Positions 5,989 to 13,682 of a stretch of 28,896 nt of DNA are shown in pieces (the first letter of the stretch is position 1; each line of letters begins with the position of its first letter). The stretch comes from a virus. The stretch spans positions 1-28,896 of IMG/VR virus record IMGVR_UViG_3300031787_000628, one strand, 5' to 3'. The position numbers were made by a program, and so were the translations under genes. The notes under the pieces were generated by a model. That model searched no databases, was not told the DNA's origin, and was given only the letters and a program-made list of their open reading frames with translations.

Positions 5989-7947
5989 TTATATAATTTG
6001 CCAGTTAGTGCCGTCTGAAATTAAAGTGAAAGCTGTATTTGCTACGCTAGTAGTTATTGTTAGTGAGCCATCTATTGTTTGAGAAGATGTAGTGTCAATT
6101 GTTAAAGTTCCTGATGTTACTTTAATGTAATATGTATTAGTATTTCCAACCGCAGTTGGCAAAGTGAAAGTTAAAGTTGCTGTACAAAAGTAATAATAAT
6201 CTGTATTACCGGTAGCGCCTCCAGTTGTATTTATGGCTATGTTATTAATAGACTTTGCGTAGCCAGTTGGCAATGTAATTGTTCCAGCAGCTATAAGTCC
6301 TATTGAAGACATTGCATTGTAAAAACCCTGTACTGTTGTGACCGCCGTTGGTTGAACAACAGGTGCAGCATTCCAAAAAGATAATTTATGCGCTGCACTA
6401 TCCAATATTTTTATTGAAGGGTCTGTTCCGGCGCATGAAATTGTTGTAACTCCTGTAATGCTTACTATTGATCTAAAATAATTACTCGCATCATATCCAA
6501 CTCTTAGTTGCTCAGTTGTTTTAATTATATTTAACCTTGCCTGTGGAGTTCCAACACCAACACCAACATCTCCTGTTGATTTTATAACCAACCCTGAGCC
6601 ACCAGATGTTGGATTTAAAGTTATATCAGTAGAACCCGGTCTTCCATTTATATTAATATTATCACCACCCGACCAAGTAAATAAATCTCTATACGTTCCG
6701 GAGCTATCTAATCCTTGAATAACCCTTGCATTAGGGATCCTTATATTTCCGTTGTTTAAAAATCTGATTATTTCAATTGCCCCATTATTGCCTCCAAGAA
6801 ATAAGTGTGCGGCATCGGTTGCTGTTGGGTTTCCAGTAGTTGATTTGTAACTTATACCATTTACAGATGTACCAACTAAACTTGGTGTGTTGGTTACAGT
6901 TGTTGATGTTAGACTTGTTGCTATTGTAAGAGAACCAGCTATATAAGAATTATCAGAAGCACCAGCGCTATATAGTGCAAAGTTTGAAGATCCAACCCCA
7001 GCCTGAGCTGAAATATATACACCGTGATTTGTTGTAATAGTTCCACTATTAGACGGAGTTTCTATAAAAACACCAGCATTAAACGTCAAAGTTCCAGTAG
7101 TATCATTTTCTGTTTTAAAATAACCACCATAAACATTAGTTATGTTTCCAGTACTTCTATTAGCTACTATATTATAAGAGCCAATAGCTCTTGTGATTAA
7201 ACCACTTCCGTAGTTTTGAATATATCCATAAGTCCCAACTGCAAAACCTAATGCTCCTGAGTTTGTTGCAGAAATATATGTTTCTCCTAATATACCGCCA
7301 ATTCTATACGCCGAGTTATTAGCAATTGAATTAACCGTGTAAGTAGACCTTATGTTATACTGATTACCAGTCGGTACTGTAATTGTGCTTAAAAAGTAAT
7401 TAGGCTCACCGCTCGCAGGCGTTCCACTAGATGTAAATAAACTAAAATTATTTACTGTTAATTTTTTTGTAAATATATTATCGTTTGGCGTTTGTGTAAA
7501 CAACCCCGTATCTATTCCATCGTAAGCAGTGTGTAAAATAGTTGAGCCTGAATATTTTATCGTGCTTTCATAAATTCCAGCATCTAAACTACCAAAGGTT
7601 AAATCACCTGTTCCAGTTACTAAATTATTTCCTACAAGTGTAGAACCAGCCGTTAATACTTGTTGAAGGGTTGGAGTTCCAGCGCTACCAACCGGTTGCC
7701 AAGTTCCATCGTCTCTTAAAAACTGACCCGTAGGCGCCGTTTTTTTTATAAAAGATACATTAACAATTCCACTAGCAGAGATCTTCATATAGCCGTTAGC
7801 TACATCTGCGTCGTCAGTGCTATTCACAAAAGAATCAATAACATTATTCTCAAAATCACGAATGTTCTGAGCAGTGGTAGCATTATTACCAGTTATAACT
7901 TTATTCCCAAGCAACGTAACTAACGCTGATCTACTAATAGCTGTCAT
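5989..7947 (-). CDS. tail fibre protein
   Basis: This 652-residue protein has a helical N-terminal region (about 1-70) and then the FLRDDGTWQPV motif typical of tail-fibre repeats in Bacteroidetes phages. A long Ser/Thr/Gly/Asn-rich beta region follows, and the C-terminal domain ends in QTIDGSLTITT...FTLISDGTNWQII, a recurrent fibre-tip style. The STGDVGVGVGTPQARLNI segment resembles repeats found near fibre C-termini. It probably forms trimeric host-binding fibres. It starts in a TAATG overlap with the upstream tail-completion-like gene. No intramolecular chaperone (peptidase S74) domain is visible. Confidence 0.75.
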   Translation of the reverse strand: MTAISRSALVTLLGNKVITGNNATTAQNIRDFENNVIDSFVNSTDDADVANGYMKISASGIVNVSFIKKTAPTGQFLRDDGTWQPVGSAGTPTLQQVLTAGSTLVGNNLVTGTGDLTFGSLDAGIYESTIKYSGSTILHTAYDGIDTGLFTQTPNDNIFTKKLTVNNFSLFTSSGTPASGEPNYFLSTITVPTGNQYNIRSTYTVNSIANNSAYRIGGILGETYISATNSGALGFAVGTYGYIQNYGSGLITRAIGSYNIVANRSTGNITNVYGGYFKTENDTTGTLTFNAGVFIETPSNSGTITTNHGVYISAQAGVGSSNFALYSAGASDNSYIAGSLTIATSLTSTTVTNTPSLVGTSVNGISYKSTTGNPTATDAAHLFLGGNNGAIEIIRFLNNGNIRIPNARVIQGLDSSGTYRDLFTWSGGDNININGRPGSTDITLNPTSGGSGLVIKSTGDVGVGVGTPQARLNIIKTTEQLRVGYDASNYFRSIVSITGVTTISCAGTDPSIKILDSAAHKLSFWNAAPVVQPTAVTTVQGFYNAMSSIGLIAAGTITLPTGYAKSINNIAINTTGGATGNTDYYYFCTATLTFTLPTAVGNTNTYYIKVTSGTLTIDTTSSQTIDGSLTITTSVANTAFTLISDGTNWQII

Positions 7948-8543
7948 TAATCTATATATTGATAACCTTGATTCGTGTATTCTAAATTAAATTGAGTAAC
8001 GCTCGTTAACAAAGGAACACCACTAACTAAAGCGTTTTGTTCTATTGCCCTAACTGTCATCGTTAATCTACCCATTGCTATATTAGCAACGTCTTGAGCG
8101 TTTTGGTCAGCCACTTGAAGTTGTTTAACCAAAGTATGCCCAATTGATCCGGGAGCAAAGCCAAGATTTTTGTACTGAGAATTTTCTAAAATATAATCGC
8201 AAATTCCAAGCAAGCGAGTCGTTTGTAATTGAGATTCTTTATCCCCAGGTTTACCATTTTTGGAAGCCATTCTTGTGAAAACATCAATAGCATACTGAAT
8301 AGTCCCATCCTTACTTCTAACATTTTTATTATCGAAGTCTCCTGAAATAACAGAAACATTTATAAAAGAAGTTTCGTTCTCGTCAATAGGTTTTTTTCGT
8401 TCAATATAAACGCCGTCAACTGCCGCAAATGGATTGTATCTTTTAAACTGATTATCTAATTCCACAAATAAAATTTCACCAATACGATTGCGTATTAGTT
8501 CAAAGTTTCTTTCTGTTATTGTGTAATTAATTAGAGCTGTCAT
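7947..8543 (-). CDS. tail-terminator / head-tail completion-like protein
   Basis: This 198-residue protein has an alpha/beta layout (FELIRNRIGEILFVELDNQF; IDVFTRMASKNGKPGDKESQLQTTRLLGICDYIL; IAMGRLTMTVRAIEQNA). The central pattern, an assay-like beta strand, then clustering of Arg/Leu helices, then a TMTVRA strand, is reminiscent of gpU- and gp37-type tail-completion proteins. In lambda, the genes after the capsid gene are FI, FII, Z and U, and this gene takes the Z/U position. It overlaps the upstream FII-like gene by 17 bases. The assignment rests mainly on position. Confidence 0.5.
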   Translation of the reverse strand: MTALINYTITERNFELIRNRIGEILFVELDNQFKRYNPFAAVDGVYIERKKPIDENETSFINVSVISGDFDNKNVRSKDGTIQYAIDVFTRMASKNGKPGDKESQLQTTRLLGICDYILENSQYKNLGFAPGSIGHTLVKQLQVADQNAQDVANIAMGRLTMTVRAIEQNALVSGVPLLTSVTQFNLEYTNQGYQYID

Positions 8544-8919
8544 AATCTTCTAAAAATAAAGTAATAAGCCCAACGGTACTATCTGGTAACTGAGATTTTA
8601 CAACGTAATTTTTAACCGGTTTATTTACGCTTGCAATATCCACTTTGTCTTTATTCATGGCTATCTGTCCGGAAGAATTTCTTGTAGGATAACCTAAGTC
8701 CGATAAAGCGCTTTCGCTAAATACAACGGTAACTTTTCTGCTATGAACTGGCTGTCCAGCTTCATTAAATCCTATAACAACATTTATATCGCTATGAAGA
8801 CAATTTATTTCAGCAACTTGGCCGTTTACAGCAGAAGTAAAAACAACAGCTTCGCCAAACTCACTACCATTTGTAGTAATTTCTTTTAGATCTAATTCTG
8901 CTTGTTTTATCAGTCCCAT
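8527..8919 (-). CDS. FII-like head-tail connector protein
   Basis: This protein of about 130 residues has beta-rich content (EAVVFTSAVNGQVAEINCLHSD; VHSRKVTVVFSESALSDLGYPTRN; PDSTVGLITLFLEDYD). Its location just after the major capsid gene and its size match lambda FII-type connector proteins. I chose the ATG at 8919. A longer TTG-started frame from 8928 would begin inside the U-tract of the preceding terminator and adds only three residues. The VTVVFSES and ITLFLEDY segments resemble the beta core of such connectors. Moderate confidence, from position and fold style. Confidence 0.55.
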   Translation of the reverse strand: MGLIKQAELDLKEITTNGSEFGEAVVFTSAVNGQVAEINCLHSDINVVIGFNEAGQPVHSRKVTVVFSESALSDLGYPTRNSSGQIAMNKDKVDIASVNKPVKNYVVKSQLPDSTVGLITLFLEDYDSSN

Positions 8920-8929
8920 ATTAAGCAAA

Positions 8930-8961
8930 AAAGGGTGGGCAACCTTAATAACCCACCCTTT
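8930..8961 (-). terminator. strong intrinsic terminator after the capsid gene
   Basis: A 10-bp perfect stem, AAAGGGTGGG pairing with CCCACCCTTT, encloses a 12-base loop. Read on the minus strand it ends in a run of T at 8932-8927, the form of a rho-independent terminator. It lies between the major capsid stop and the FII-like start. It could act on both strands because the other side also has TTTATTTT. It probably lowers expression of the genes after the capsid relative to capsid and decoration protein. Confidence 0.88.
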
Positions 8962-8981
8962 ATTTTAATTAATTGTTTTAT

Positions 8982-10040
8982 TTATGCCACTGTTTGAATG
9001 GTCCACATTGTATCAATAGCAACCGGAACCGCTAATGGACAAGCTTCAACATCGTAATAGTGAGCGCGAGCGTCAACGTCTTTGTAGTCTGTCATAATAA
9101 ACTCGCCCATGATTGGCAACGCGCCAGGATTCACGATTTGAGGAACAGCTCCAAATGCGGTAACAAATTTAGTTTTCTCAGGTAACAAGATACCTAATTT
9201 CGGGTTGATGTACGGTTGAGATACGTTGTTAGCGTCATCATAAAATTCTGGATAAGACCAAAGATTTACTCTGTAAACACCACAAGTGATCTGGCCATGA
9301 AAATCAGCACCAACTGCATTTGCTTGAGGCGGCATAACATCATCCAACTTCATGTTGAATAAGTTTTGACGATTTAAAAATGTTGTATTTTTAAATAAAG
9401 CAGCAGCAGTATCTTCACCCATAATGAAATTAAAAGTTCCGCCTTGCATCTTTCCAACTGTACGGATGAATTTACAACCAACAGCAATTTGAGCAAAAAC
9501 GTCAGTAGCACCAGTTGTCCAATAACCACCAATAGTAGGTAGAGTGTTAGCGTTAACGATAGACGCTGCTTTACGCTTATAATCAATACTGAATGTAGCA
9601 CCAGTAACAACTCCAGTCTCTAAAACCTGCTTACACTGAAGCTCAATGTTGCGCTCGATTTTTTCACGAAGTTCTAATTGATGATCTACGATGTCATTAA
9701 TTAACGCTGCAAAAATTGCATCGTCAATGCTTTGAGCACCATACAAACGGTCATACAATTGTAATTTTGTAATATCAAAACGCTCACGGAAATAAGGCGG
9801 AATGAAAGTCTTTTCTGTAGAACGAGTCCACTGGTTACGATTTCCAGAATCTCCACGCTGAACATCAACCGCTACCTTTTCGCGGCTACGTTGAACTTGA
9901 ATAGAAACCTCCAATGTTGGTGACAACACGCTTGGAAAAAACGAACGCAAGAAACTTGTAGGCTTTGGGCGATCTTTATAAACTGCAACTAGTTTTTTGG
10001 TATATAAACCCATTGCGTCTGTTACTGCTATCTGTGGCAT
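8982..10040 (-). CDS. major capsid protein, lambda gpE-type
   Basis: This 352-residue protein has the features of the Phage_cap_E family: an N-terminal RSFFPSVLSPTLEVSIQVQRSREKVAVDVQRGD segment, then FIPPYFRERFDI and YDRLYGAQSIDDAIF. The middle has REKIERNIELQCKQVLETG, and the C-terminal half has GTFNFIMGEDTAAALF and IMGEFIMTDYKDVDARAHYYDVEACPLAVP. These fit the E-type HK97-fold shell subunit. It follows a decoration protein as in lambda and is directly followed by a strong terminator, as expected for the most abundant virion protein. The expected size for this family is about 340 residues. Confidence 0.9.
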   Translation of the reverse strand: MPQIAVTDAMGLYTKKLVAVYKDRPKPTSFLRSFFPSVLSPTLEVSIQVQRSREKVAVDVQRGDSGNRNQWTRSTEKTFIPPYFRERFDITKLQLYDRLYGAQSIDDAIFAALINDIVDHQLELREKIERNIELQCKQVLETGVVTGATFSIDYKRKAASIVNANTLPTIGGYWTTGATDVFAQIAVGCKFIRTVGKMQGGTFNFIMGEDTAAALFKNTTFLNRQNLFNMKLDDVMPPQANAVGADFHGQITCGVYRVNLWSYPEFYDDANNVSQPYINPKLGILLPEKTKFVTAFGAVPQIVNPGALPIMGEFIMTDYKDVDARAHYYDVEACPLAVPVAIDTMWTIQTVA

Positions 10041-10066
10041 ATTTGTGTTTTTTTAATTTTTAAATT

Positions 10067-10519
10067 TTATGAATTATCAAAGTCGGTCATTTCTGTAGAC
10101 GGAATAAGAATCAATTGAGTGTTAGCCATAATTAAATCCTTCATTCTACGAGTTCCAGAAACAGTTTCAATTGTTTGTCCGTTACTTGTTGGGAAGAAAA
10201 CTAATTGATCTTGAGCTACACGACCACCAACTGCGATTCCAACTGGTGCTGAAGAACCAGCGGCTAAGCTTAGGTCATCAATCAACACGCCAATTGGCTG
10301 TTGAGATCCATCGGTAGCATAAGCGCTACAAGGAACAACTCTATCACTCGCAGTGATTCTTCCCATAACCGTTCCGGCTGGTAATAATACTGGATTGTAA
10401 GTTGAGTTATTTACATAAGCTTCTTGGCGAGAAATTTCTCCGCCTAAGAAAACCTTAGCTGTGTTTGTATTTACAAAATACTGGCTACCAGTATTTACTG
10501 TAGTTGTTTGTGAACTCAT
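10067..10519 (-). CDS. head decoration protein (lambda gpD-like)
   Basis: This 150-residue beta-rich protein has the gpD-style arrangement: EAYVNNSTYNPVLLPAGTVMGRIT, then VPCSAYATDGSQQPIGVLIDD, then a GIAVGGRVAQDQLVF strand. This pattern of an initial value or unit, PxGVL and a VxGxVxxDxL is characteristic of head-decoration proteins that trimerise on the shell. It lies between protease/scaffold and capsid genes, the same order as lambda C-Nu3-D-E, and it overlaps the upstream stop by one base. It probably stabilises the expanded capsid. Confidence 0.82.
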   Translation of the reverse strand: MSSQTTTVNTGSQYFVNTNTAKVFLGGEISRQEAYVNNSTYNPVLLPAGTVMGRITASDRVVPCSAYATDGSQQPIGVLIDDLSLAAGSSAPVGIAVGGRVAQDQLVFFPTSNGQTIETVSGTRRMKDLIMANTQLILIPSTEMTDFDNS

Positions 10520-11448
10520 TAAGCTACTGTTCTTTTAATGTTAGCGTCTAAAGACTCTTCAAAAGCTTTTAATTCAGCGGCTTTAGCGGCGTCAGTTACC
10601 GTTTTTTTATCTTTATCATCTGTAATTACAGTTTCAGCACTTTCAGCTTCAACTCCTTTTACAGAATTTTTTTTCATCATGGAAACAGAAAACTCTGCCA
10701 TTTGAGTTTGCGTTAATTCCTTGCCGTCTTTAATAGCAGCAAGAACGCCTTTTTGATCTGCATCAATAAAAGCTAAGCAAGCGCCAACGCGGTCTCTCTC
10801 TGCGTCTACACCGATTTTTTTAACCGCTGCAAATACAGCCGGATGCTTCTGTTGTAATTCTTCAATTGTCATGGTTATGTTTTTTTCTTTATTATCATCT
10901 AACATATCGACTGCTTTAAAAGAAAATGCAGCGATTTCTTTTTCCATTTCAGGAGTTAATTTAACTACCTTGTTTACTAAGCCTATTTTTTTAGCCTCAG
11001 CTCCAGTGATGGTAACATCTTTTCTTGTTGCAGGATTAAACATGTCGTCTATAGAAATGCCAGTTATTTCTAACCATACATCGGCATCTATTTTCTTTAA
11101 CATTTGATTTTTTAAATCTTTGTTTACCCCGTCTAAGAACTTTTGTTCTTCTGGATTTTCAACGAACATATCTGCGCGGTGGAAAGTAAAACGAGATACA
11201 TCTAAACATTCTACATTTTTAGCATAAAATGGTAAAAATGAAGCTGCCGAATCTGCCGAGCCGTCTACCTTAATAGAAACGTCTCCGTGCTCTTTCATTT
11301 TAGCATAAATTCCATACGCGTGAAAAACACTACCACCGGGAGAAGTAACGCGAAGCGTAACTTTGTTTCCCATATTTTCTTCAATTTGAGCAACCACCGA
11401 CTCAGCGATAAATGAATAAATTGGAGAATATAGATATAGCTCTTTCAT
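10519..11448 (-). CDS. ClpP-like prohead protease with scaffold domain
   Basis: I start this gene at 11448 (MKELYLYS), giving 309 residues. A longer frame from 11547 adds 33 residues that would be read from the duplicated promoter segment. The N-terminal domain is ClpP-like: SPGGSVFHAYGIY (36-48), then GSADSAASF with the presumed nucleophile Ser67, then FTFHRADM with His90. Residues about 193-309 (MTIEELQQKHPAVFAAVKKIG onward) are helical and charged, like a scaffold (lambda Nu3). An internal ATG at 10872 could produce that scaffold alone. The prohead protease would cleave scaffold and other head proteins during maturation. It stands directly before decoration and capsid genes. Confidence 0.85.
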   Translation of the reverse strand: MKELYLYSPIYSFIAESVVAQIEENMGNKVTLRVTSPGGSVFHAYGIYAKMKEHGDVSIKVDGSADSAASFLPFYAKNVECLDVSRFTFHRADMFVENPEEQKFLDGVNKDLKNQMLKKIDADVWLEITGISIDDMFNPATRKDVTITGAEAKKIGLVNKVVKLTPEMEKEIAAFSFKAVDMLDDNKEKNITMTIEELQQKHPAVFAAVKKIGVDAERDRVGACLAFIDADQKGVLAAIKDGKELTQTQMAEFSVSMMKKNSVKGVEAESAETVITDDKDKKTVTDAAKAAELKAFEESLDANIKRTVA

Positions 11449-11454
11449 TTGTTT

Positions 11455-11524
11455 GTAAAAATACAACAATACAAAAAAAACAAAGTTAAAAATTACCCAC
11501 TTACCGGAATTTATTTTATATTTG
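11455..11524. repeat. 70-bp duplicated bidirectional promoter segment, copy 1
   Basis: Bases 11455-11524 match 25229-25298 at 69 of 70 positions; the difference is 11469 (A) versus 25243 (C). It separates the leftward protease gene from the rightward RHH-like gene. Leftward (minus strand) it shows TTTG at 11484-11481, a 17-base spacer and TATTTTTA at 11463-11456, close to Bacteroidetes -33/-7 elements. Rightward it shows TATATTTG at 11517-11524, ending 4 bases before the ATG at 11529, without a clear -33 element. Between them lie two TTACC repeats (11493-11497, 11501-11505) and an imperfect inverted repeat (11490-11497 with 11506-11512), a possible operator. Confidence 0.9.
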
Positions 11525-11528
11525 CAGC

Positions 11529-11729
11529 ATGGTCGAGAGAAAAACAAGAAACCAACCTGATTATGATATTAGAATCACTAACAAGAGTGAAGATCTTTTA
11601 AACCAAATAAAGGCTATTTCAAAAAACACCGGCGAATCAATGAGCACGCTGCTTAGGCCTGTAATAAGAGAATGGGTTAAAAGTTATCCTGCCGATTACA
11701 AGATAATGCCTGAAGAAAATAAAAAATAA
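11529..11729 (+). CDS. candidate ribbon-helix-helix DNA-binding protein
   Basis: This 66-residue basic protein starts in a charged arm (ERKTRNQPDY). A single beta strand follows (DIRITN), then a helix (SEDLLNQIKAISKNTG) and a second helix (MSTLLRPVIREWVKSYP). This beta-alpha-alpha order, with a GxSMSTLLR turn, matches small ribbon-helix-helix (Arc/MetJ-type) dimeric repressors. The gene is alone on the plus strand inside the head module and converges on the portal gene with two bases between the stops. Its -7 box lies 4 bases before the ATG. It may bind the repeated promoter segment; that is inference. A non-DNA-binding small protein is the alternative. Confidence 0.65.
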   Translation: MVERKTRNQPDYDIRITNKSEDLLNQIKAISKNTGESMSTLLRPVIREWVKSYPADYKIMPEENKK

Positions 11730-11731
11730 TA

Positions 11732-13354
11732 TTAATCTTCTTTTTTATCTTCCTTTTCTTTCGGCTCAAGCGATTCATCCTCTATTCCAAGAGTTTTACT
11801 TTCCTCTAATTCTTTAGCGTATTGCTTCATATTTTGAGAAAACTTTCCACCATTTGTTACAGCGGTAGCTCTTTCAGCCGTAGTAAGCGGTATAGCCGCT
11901 CCAGTTGTTCCTAGTTTTAATCTTTCTGCTGTAACCTCTTTTAAAGGGTCAATGTGCGGAACGTTATCACCTATCCAGCGTGCTTTTCTGAATGAAGAAA
12001 GTACCATAAAATTATCGTCAATAAATGCTTGGAAATAACCAACCGCATCTATTTTGCTTTGCATTATTTCTAAATGCAACCATAACTCATAAATCGGTTG
12101 CAAAAAAGATAAAGCAAAATTATATCTCTCTACAATTAAAGTATGTTCCCAGTCTTTAATGGCCGCTCTTGCTGAGCTAAAAGATGTGTCATATTTTGAG
12201 GCAGCAACGTTTGGTGGTATTCCCATTGCGGCACAAACAAGATCAAAAAACACTGACCAAAAATCTTTAAAATATAATTCACCTTTTGATTTCTCGATAG
12301 GTTTTATTTCAGACCCTTGAGTTAAATTAAACACAGAAGCCTCTGTTTGTATTGCAACTTTATTAGCTAATTCTTTATTGTAAGCATCAACCGGAATAGT
12401 GCCATCATTAGCTAAAGCATCTTTAGCTTGAAGGATTCTATCCTTTAAAGGATTTTCTCCAGTGCTTTGAGCATCGTGGACTATTTGCAAGGAAGTATCT
12501 GCTGTACTTTCAGCAGTTGCTAATGTTGCTTCTTTATAGCGATCCATTTTAGCAAGTGTGTTGAATACACCGGCAAGTGCCGGAGCGCATCTTGAATCGT
12601 CTAATCTATATTCCAATCCACCAACTAAATAAGCTAGCCTCATTCCGGTAGACTTACTTTTAGCCATTATTCTTTGGTATTTTAAATCAGCGTTTCTAAC
12701 GTGATAAGCAATGTGCTCGCCTGAGTCATCCATTTCAACACCGTTAACTATTCTATTGCCATTAGCCAGTACATTCGGATTAAGATCATTGCCGTACATA
12801 GGAGATACGACATGCATTCCATCAATCAATTGAGTTTTTACAACTCCTTTAACCACCCTAAGCACAACCAAGACATCGCCACCGTTCTTAGCGTTTTTAT
12901 AGCAAGTTGATTCGATTTGAGATAGGCATTTCATTCCATTAAAAGAAGATTCAAGAGACTCTTTATAAATAGAAAATCTCGCCTCCACTCTCTCTGAAAA
13001 TTCTTGTGGCTTTATTTTAATATTCTCTGTAGCCAAAACAACTTCGTCCGGCTCAGATTCTAATTTCAAACCGCAACCAATTGTCCAAGTGGTCATTCTA
13101 TTAACTATTATCTGAACAACTTCATTGGTTAAATAAAAATCCCAACCTCTTGATCTTAATCTTTGATAATCTAAAAAATAATCAACTGGCGGTCCGATTC
13201 CACCGAGATCTTTCTCGCCATCAAAACCGCTAACAAAAACTAAATTGCTTGGCGACGTTCTATTAAAAAATTGTTGTGGTAATTTTTTTTCAGAAACCCG
13301 CTCTTTATTATTAGAAGCGGCTGAAGGCCACCACCATTTATTTTTATTTTCCAT
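11732..13354 (-). CDS. portal protein, lambda gpB family
   Basis: This 540-residue protein has the portal style of the lambda B/Phage_portal_2 family. Examples are DYQRLRSRGWDFYLTNEVVQIIVNRMTTWTIGCGL (N-terminal), KNGGDVLVVLRVVKG, DGMHVVSP, GEHIAYHVRNADLKY, and a C-terminal half with DLVCAAMGIPPNVAASKYDTSFSSARAAIKDWE. The last is the recognisable portal signature (G-I-P ... Y ... S-SAR-A). It forms the dodecameric ring through which DNA enters. The C-terminus is acidic and Lys/Glu-rich. It follows the gpW-like gene by 3 bases, as in lambda W-B. Terminase is absent upstream, unlike lambda. Confidence 0.92.
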   Translation of the reverse strand: MENKNKWWWPSAASNNKERVSEKKLPQQFFNRTSPSNLVFVSGFDGEKDLGGIGPPVDYFLDYQRLRSRGWDFYLTNEVVQIIVNRMTTWTIGCGLKLESEPDEVVLATENIKIKPQEFSERVEARFSIYKESLESSFNGMKCLSQIESTCYKNAKNGGDVLVVLRVVKGVVKTQLIDGMHVVSPMYGNDLNPNVLANGNRIVNGVEMDDSGEHIAYHVRNADLKYQRIMAKSKSTGMRLAYLVGGLEYRLDDSRCAPALAGVFNTLAKMDRYKEATLATAESTADTSLQIVHDAQSTGENPLKDRILQAKDALANDGTIPVDAYNKELANKVAIQTEASVFNLTQGSEIKPIEKSKGELYFKDFWSVFFDLVCAAMGIPPNVAASKYDTSFSSARAAIKDWEHTLIVERYNFALSFLQPIYELWLHLEIMQSKIDAVGYFQAFIDDNFMVLSSFRKARWIGDNVPHIDPLKEVTAERLKLGTTGAAIPLTTAERATAVTNGGKFSQNMKQYAKELEESKTLGIEDESLEPKEKEDKKED

Positions 13355-13357
13355 TAA

Positions 13358-13678
13358 TTATCCTTTAAAGAATTTATTACTTACTAATCTGTGCGCTCTG
13401 CCTTGAGTTGATATGTCCCTACGTGACATCAATAATTGCTGAGTTTTTAAAAGTTTTTCATAAGACGATTGTAGCTCAGCAACACTTCTGTAGATCACTT
13501 CGTTTTTGGTTTGACCAGTATCTAACCTGTAAGTTTCAAACTTTCCGGTAGAAGCCGCTGTTAATAACGTGGTCTCCATTGCGTTTAAAATTAAATTTAA
13601 CATCGCAATTCTAGCATCAAGAGTAGTGCAACTATCTATAATAGCTGGAATACTGGTATATATTATTTCGCCGCTCAT
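13358..13678 (-). CDS. gpW-like head-tail joining protein
   Basis: This 106-residue protein sits directly upstream of the portal gene, as W does in lambda. A helix (ARIAMLNLILNAMETTLLTAASTG) is followed by a beta hairpin (FETYRLDTGQTKNEVIYRS) and a helix (VAELQSSYEKLLKTQQLL), then MSRR and a basic tail. This parallels gpW (68 residues: helix, beta hairpin with KDGRRVEF, SVSDLKKYIAELE helix, then RRR), although the N-terminus here is longer. gpW-type proteins stop DNA leakage and form the tail-binding surface of the head. Confidence is moderate to good from order and layout. Confidence 0.7.
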   Translation of the reverse strand: MSGEIIYTSIPAIIDSCTTLDARIAMLNLILNAMETTLLTAASTGKFETYRLDTGQTKNEVIYRSVAELQSSYEKLLKTQQLLMSRRDISTQGRAHRLVSNKFFKG

Positions 13679-13682
13679 TTTA

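Noticed and set aside
8920-8928. TTG start for the FII-like gene
   Set aside because: It lies in the terminator T run and adds only three residues; the ATG at 8919 is preferred.
10519-11547. Longer protease reading frame with 33 extra N-terminal residues
   Set aside because: The extra part is read from the duplicated promoter segment, is hydrophobic and unlike ClpP, and the start at 11448 fits the protease fold and the leftward promoter.
11715-11756. Inverted repeat of A/T runs between RHH-like and portal stops as a terminator
   Set aside because: The arms are almost only A and T and are explained by the Lys/Glu-rich portal C-terminus, so they would form a weak stem at best.
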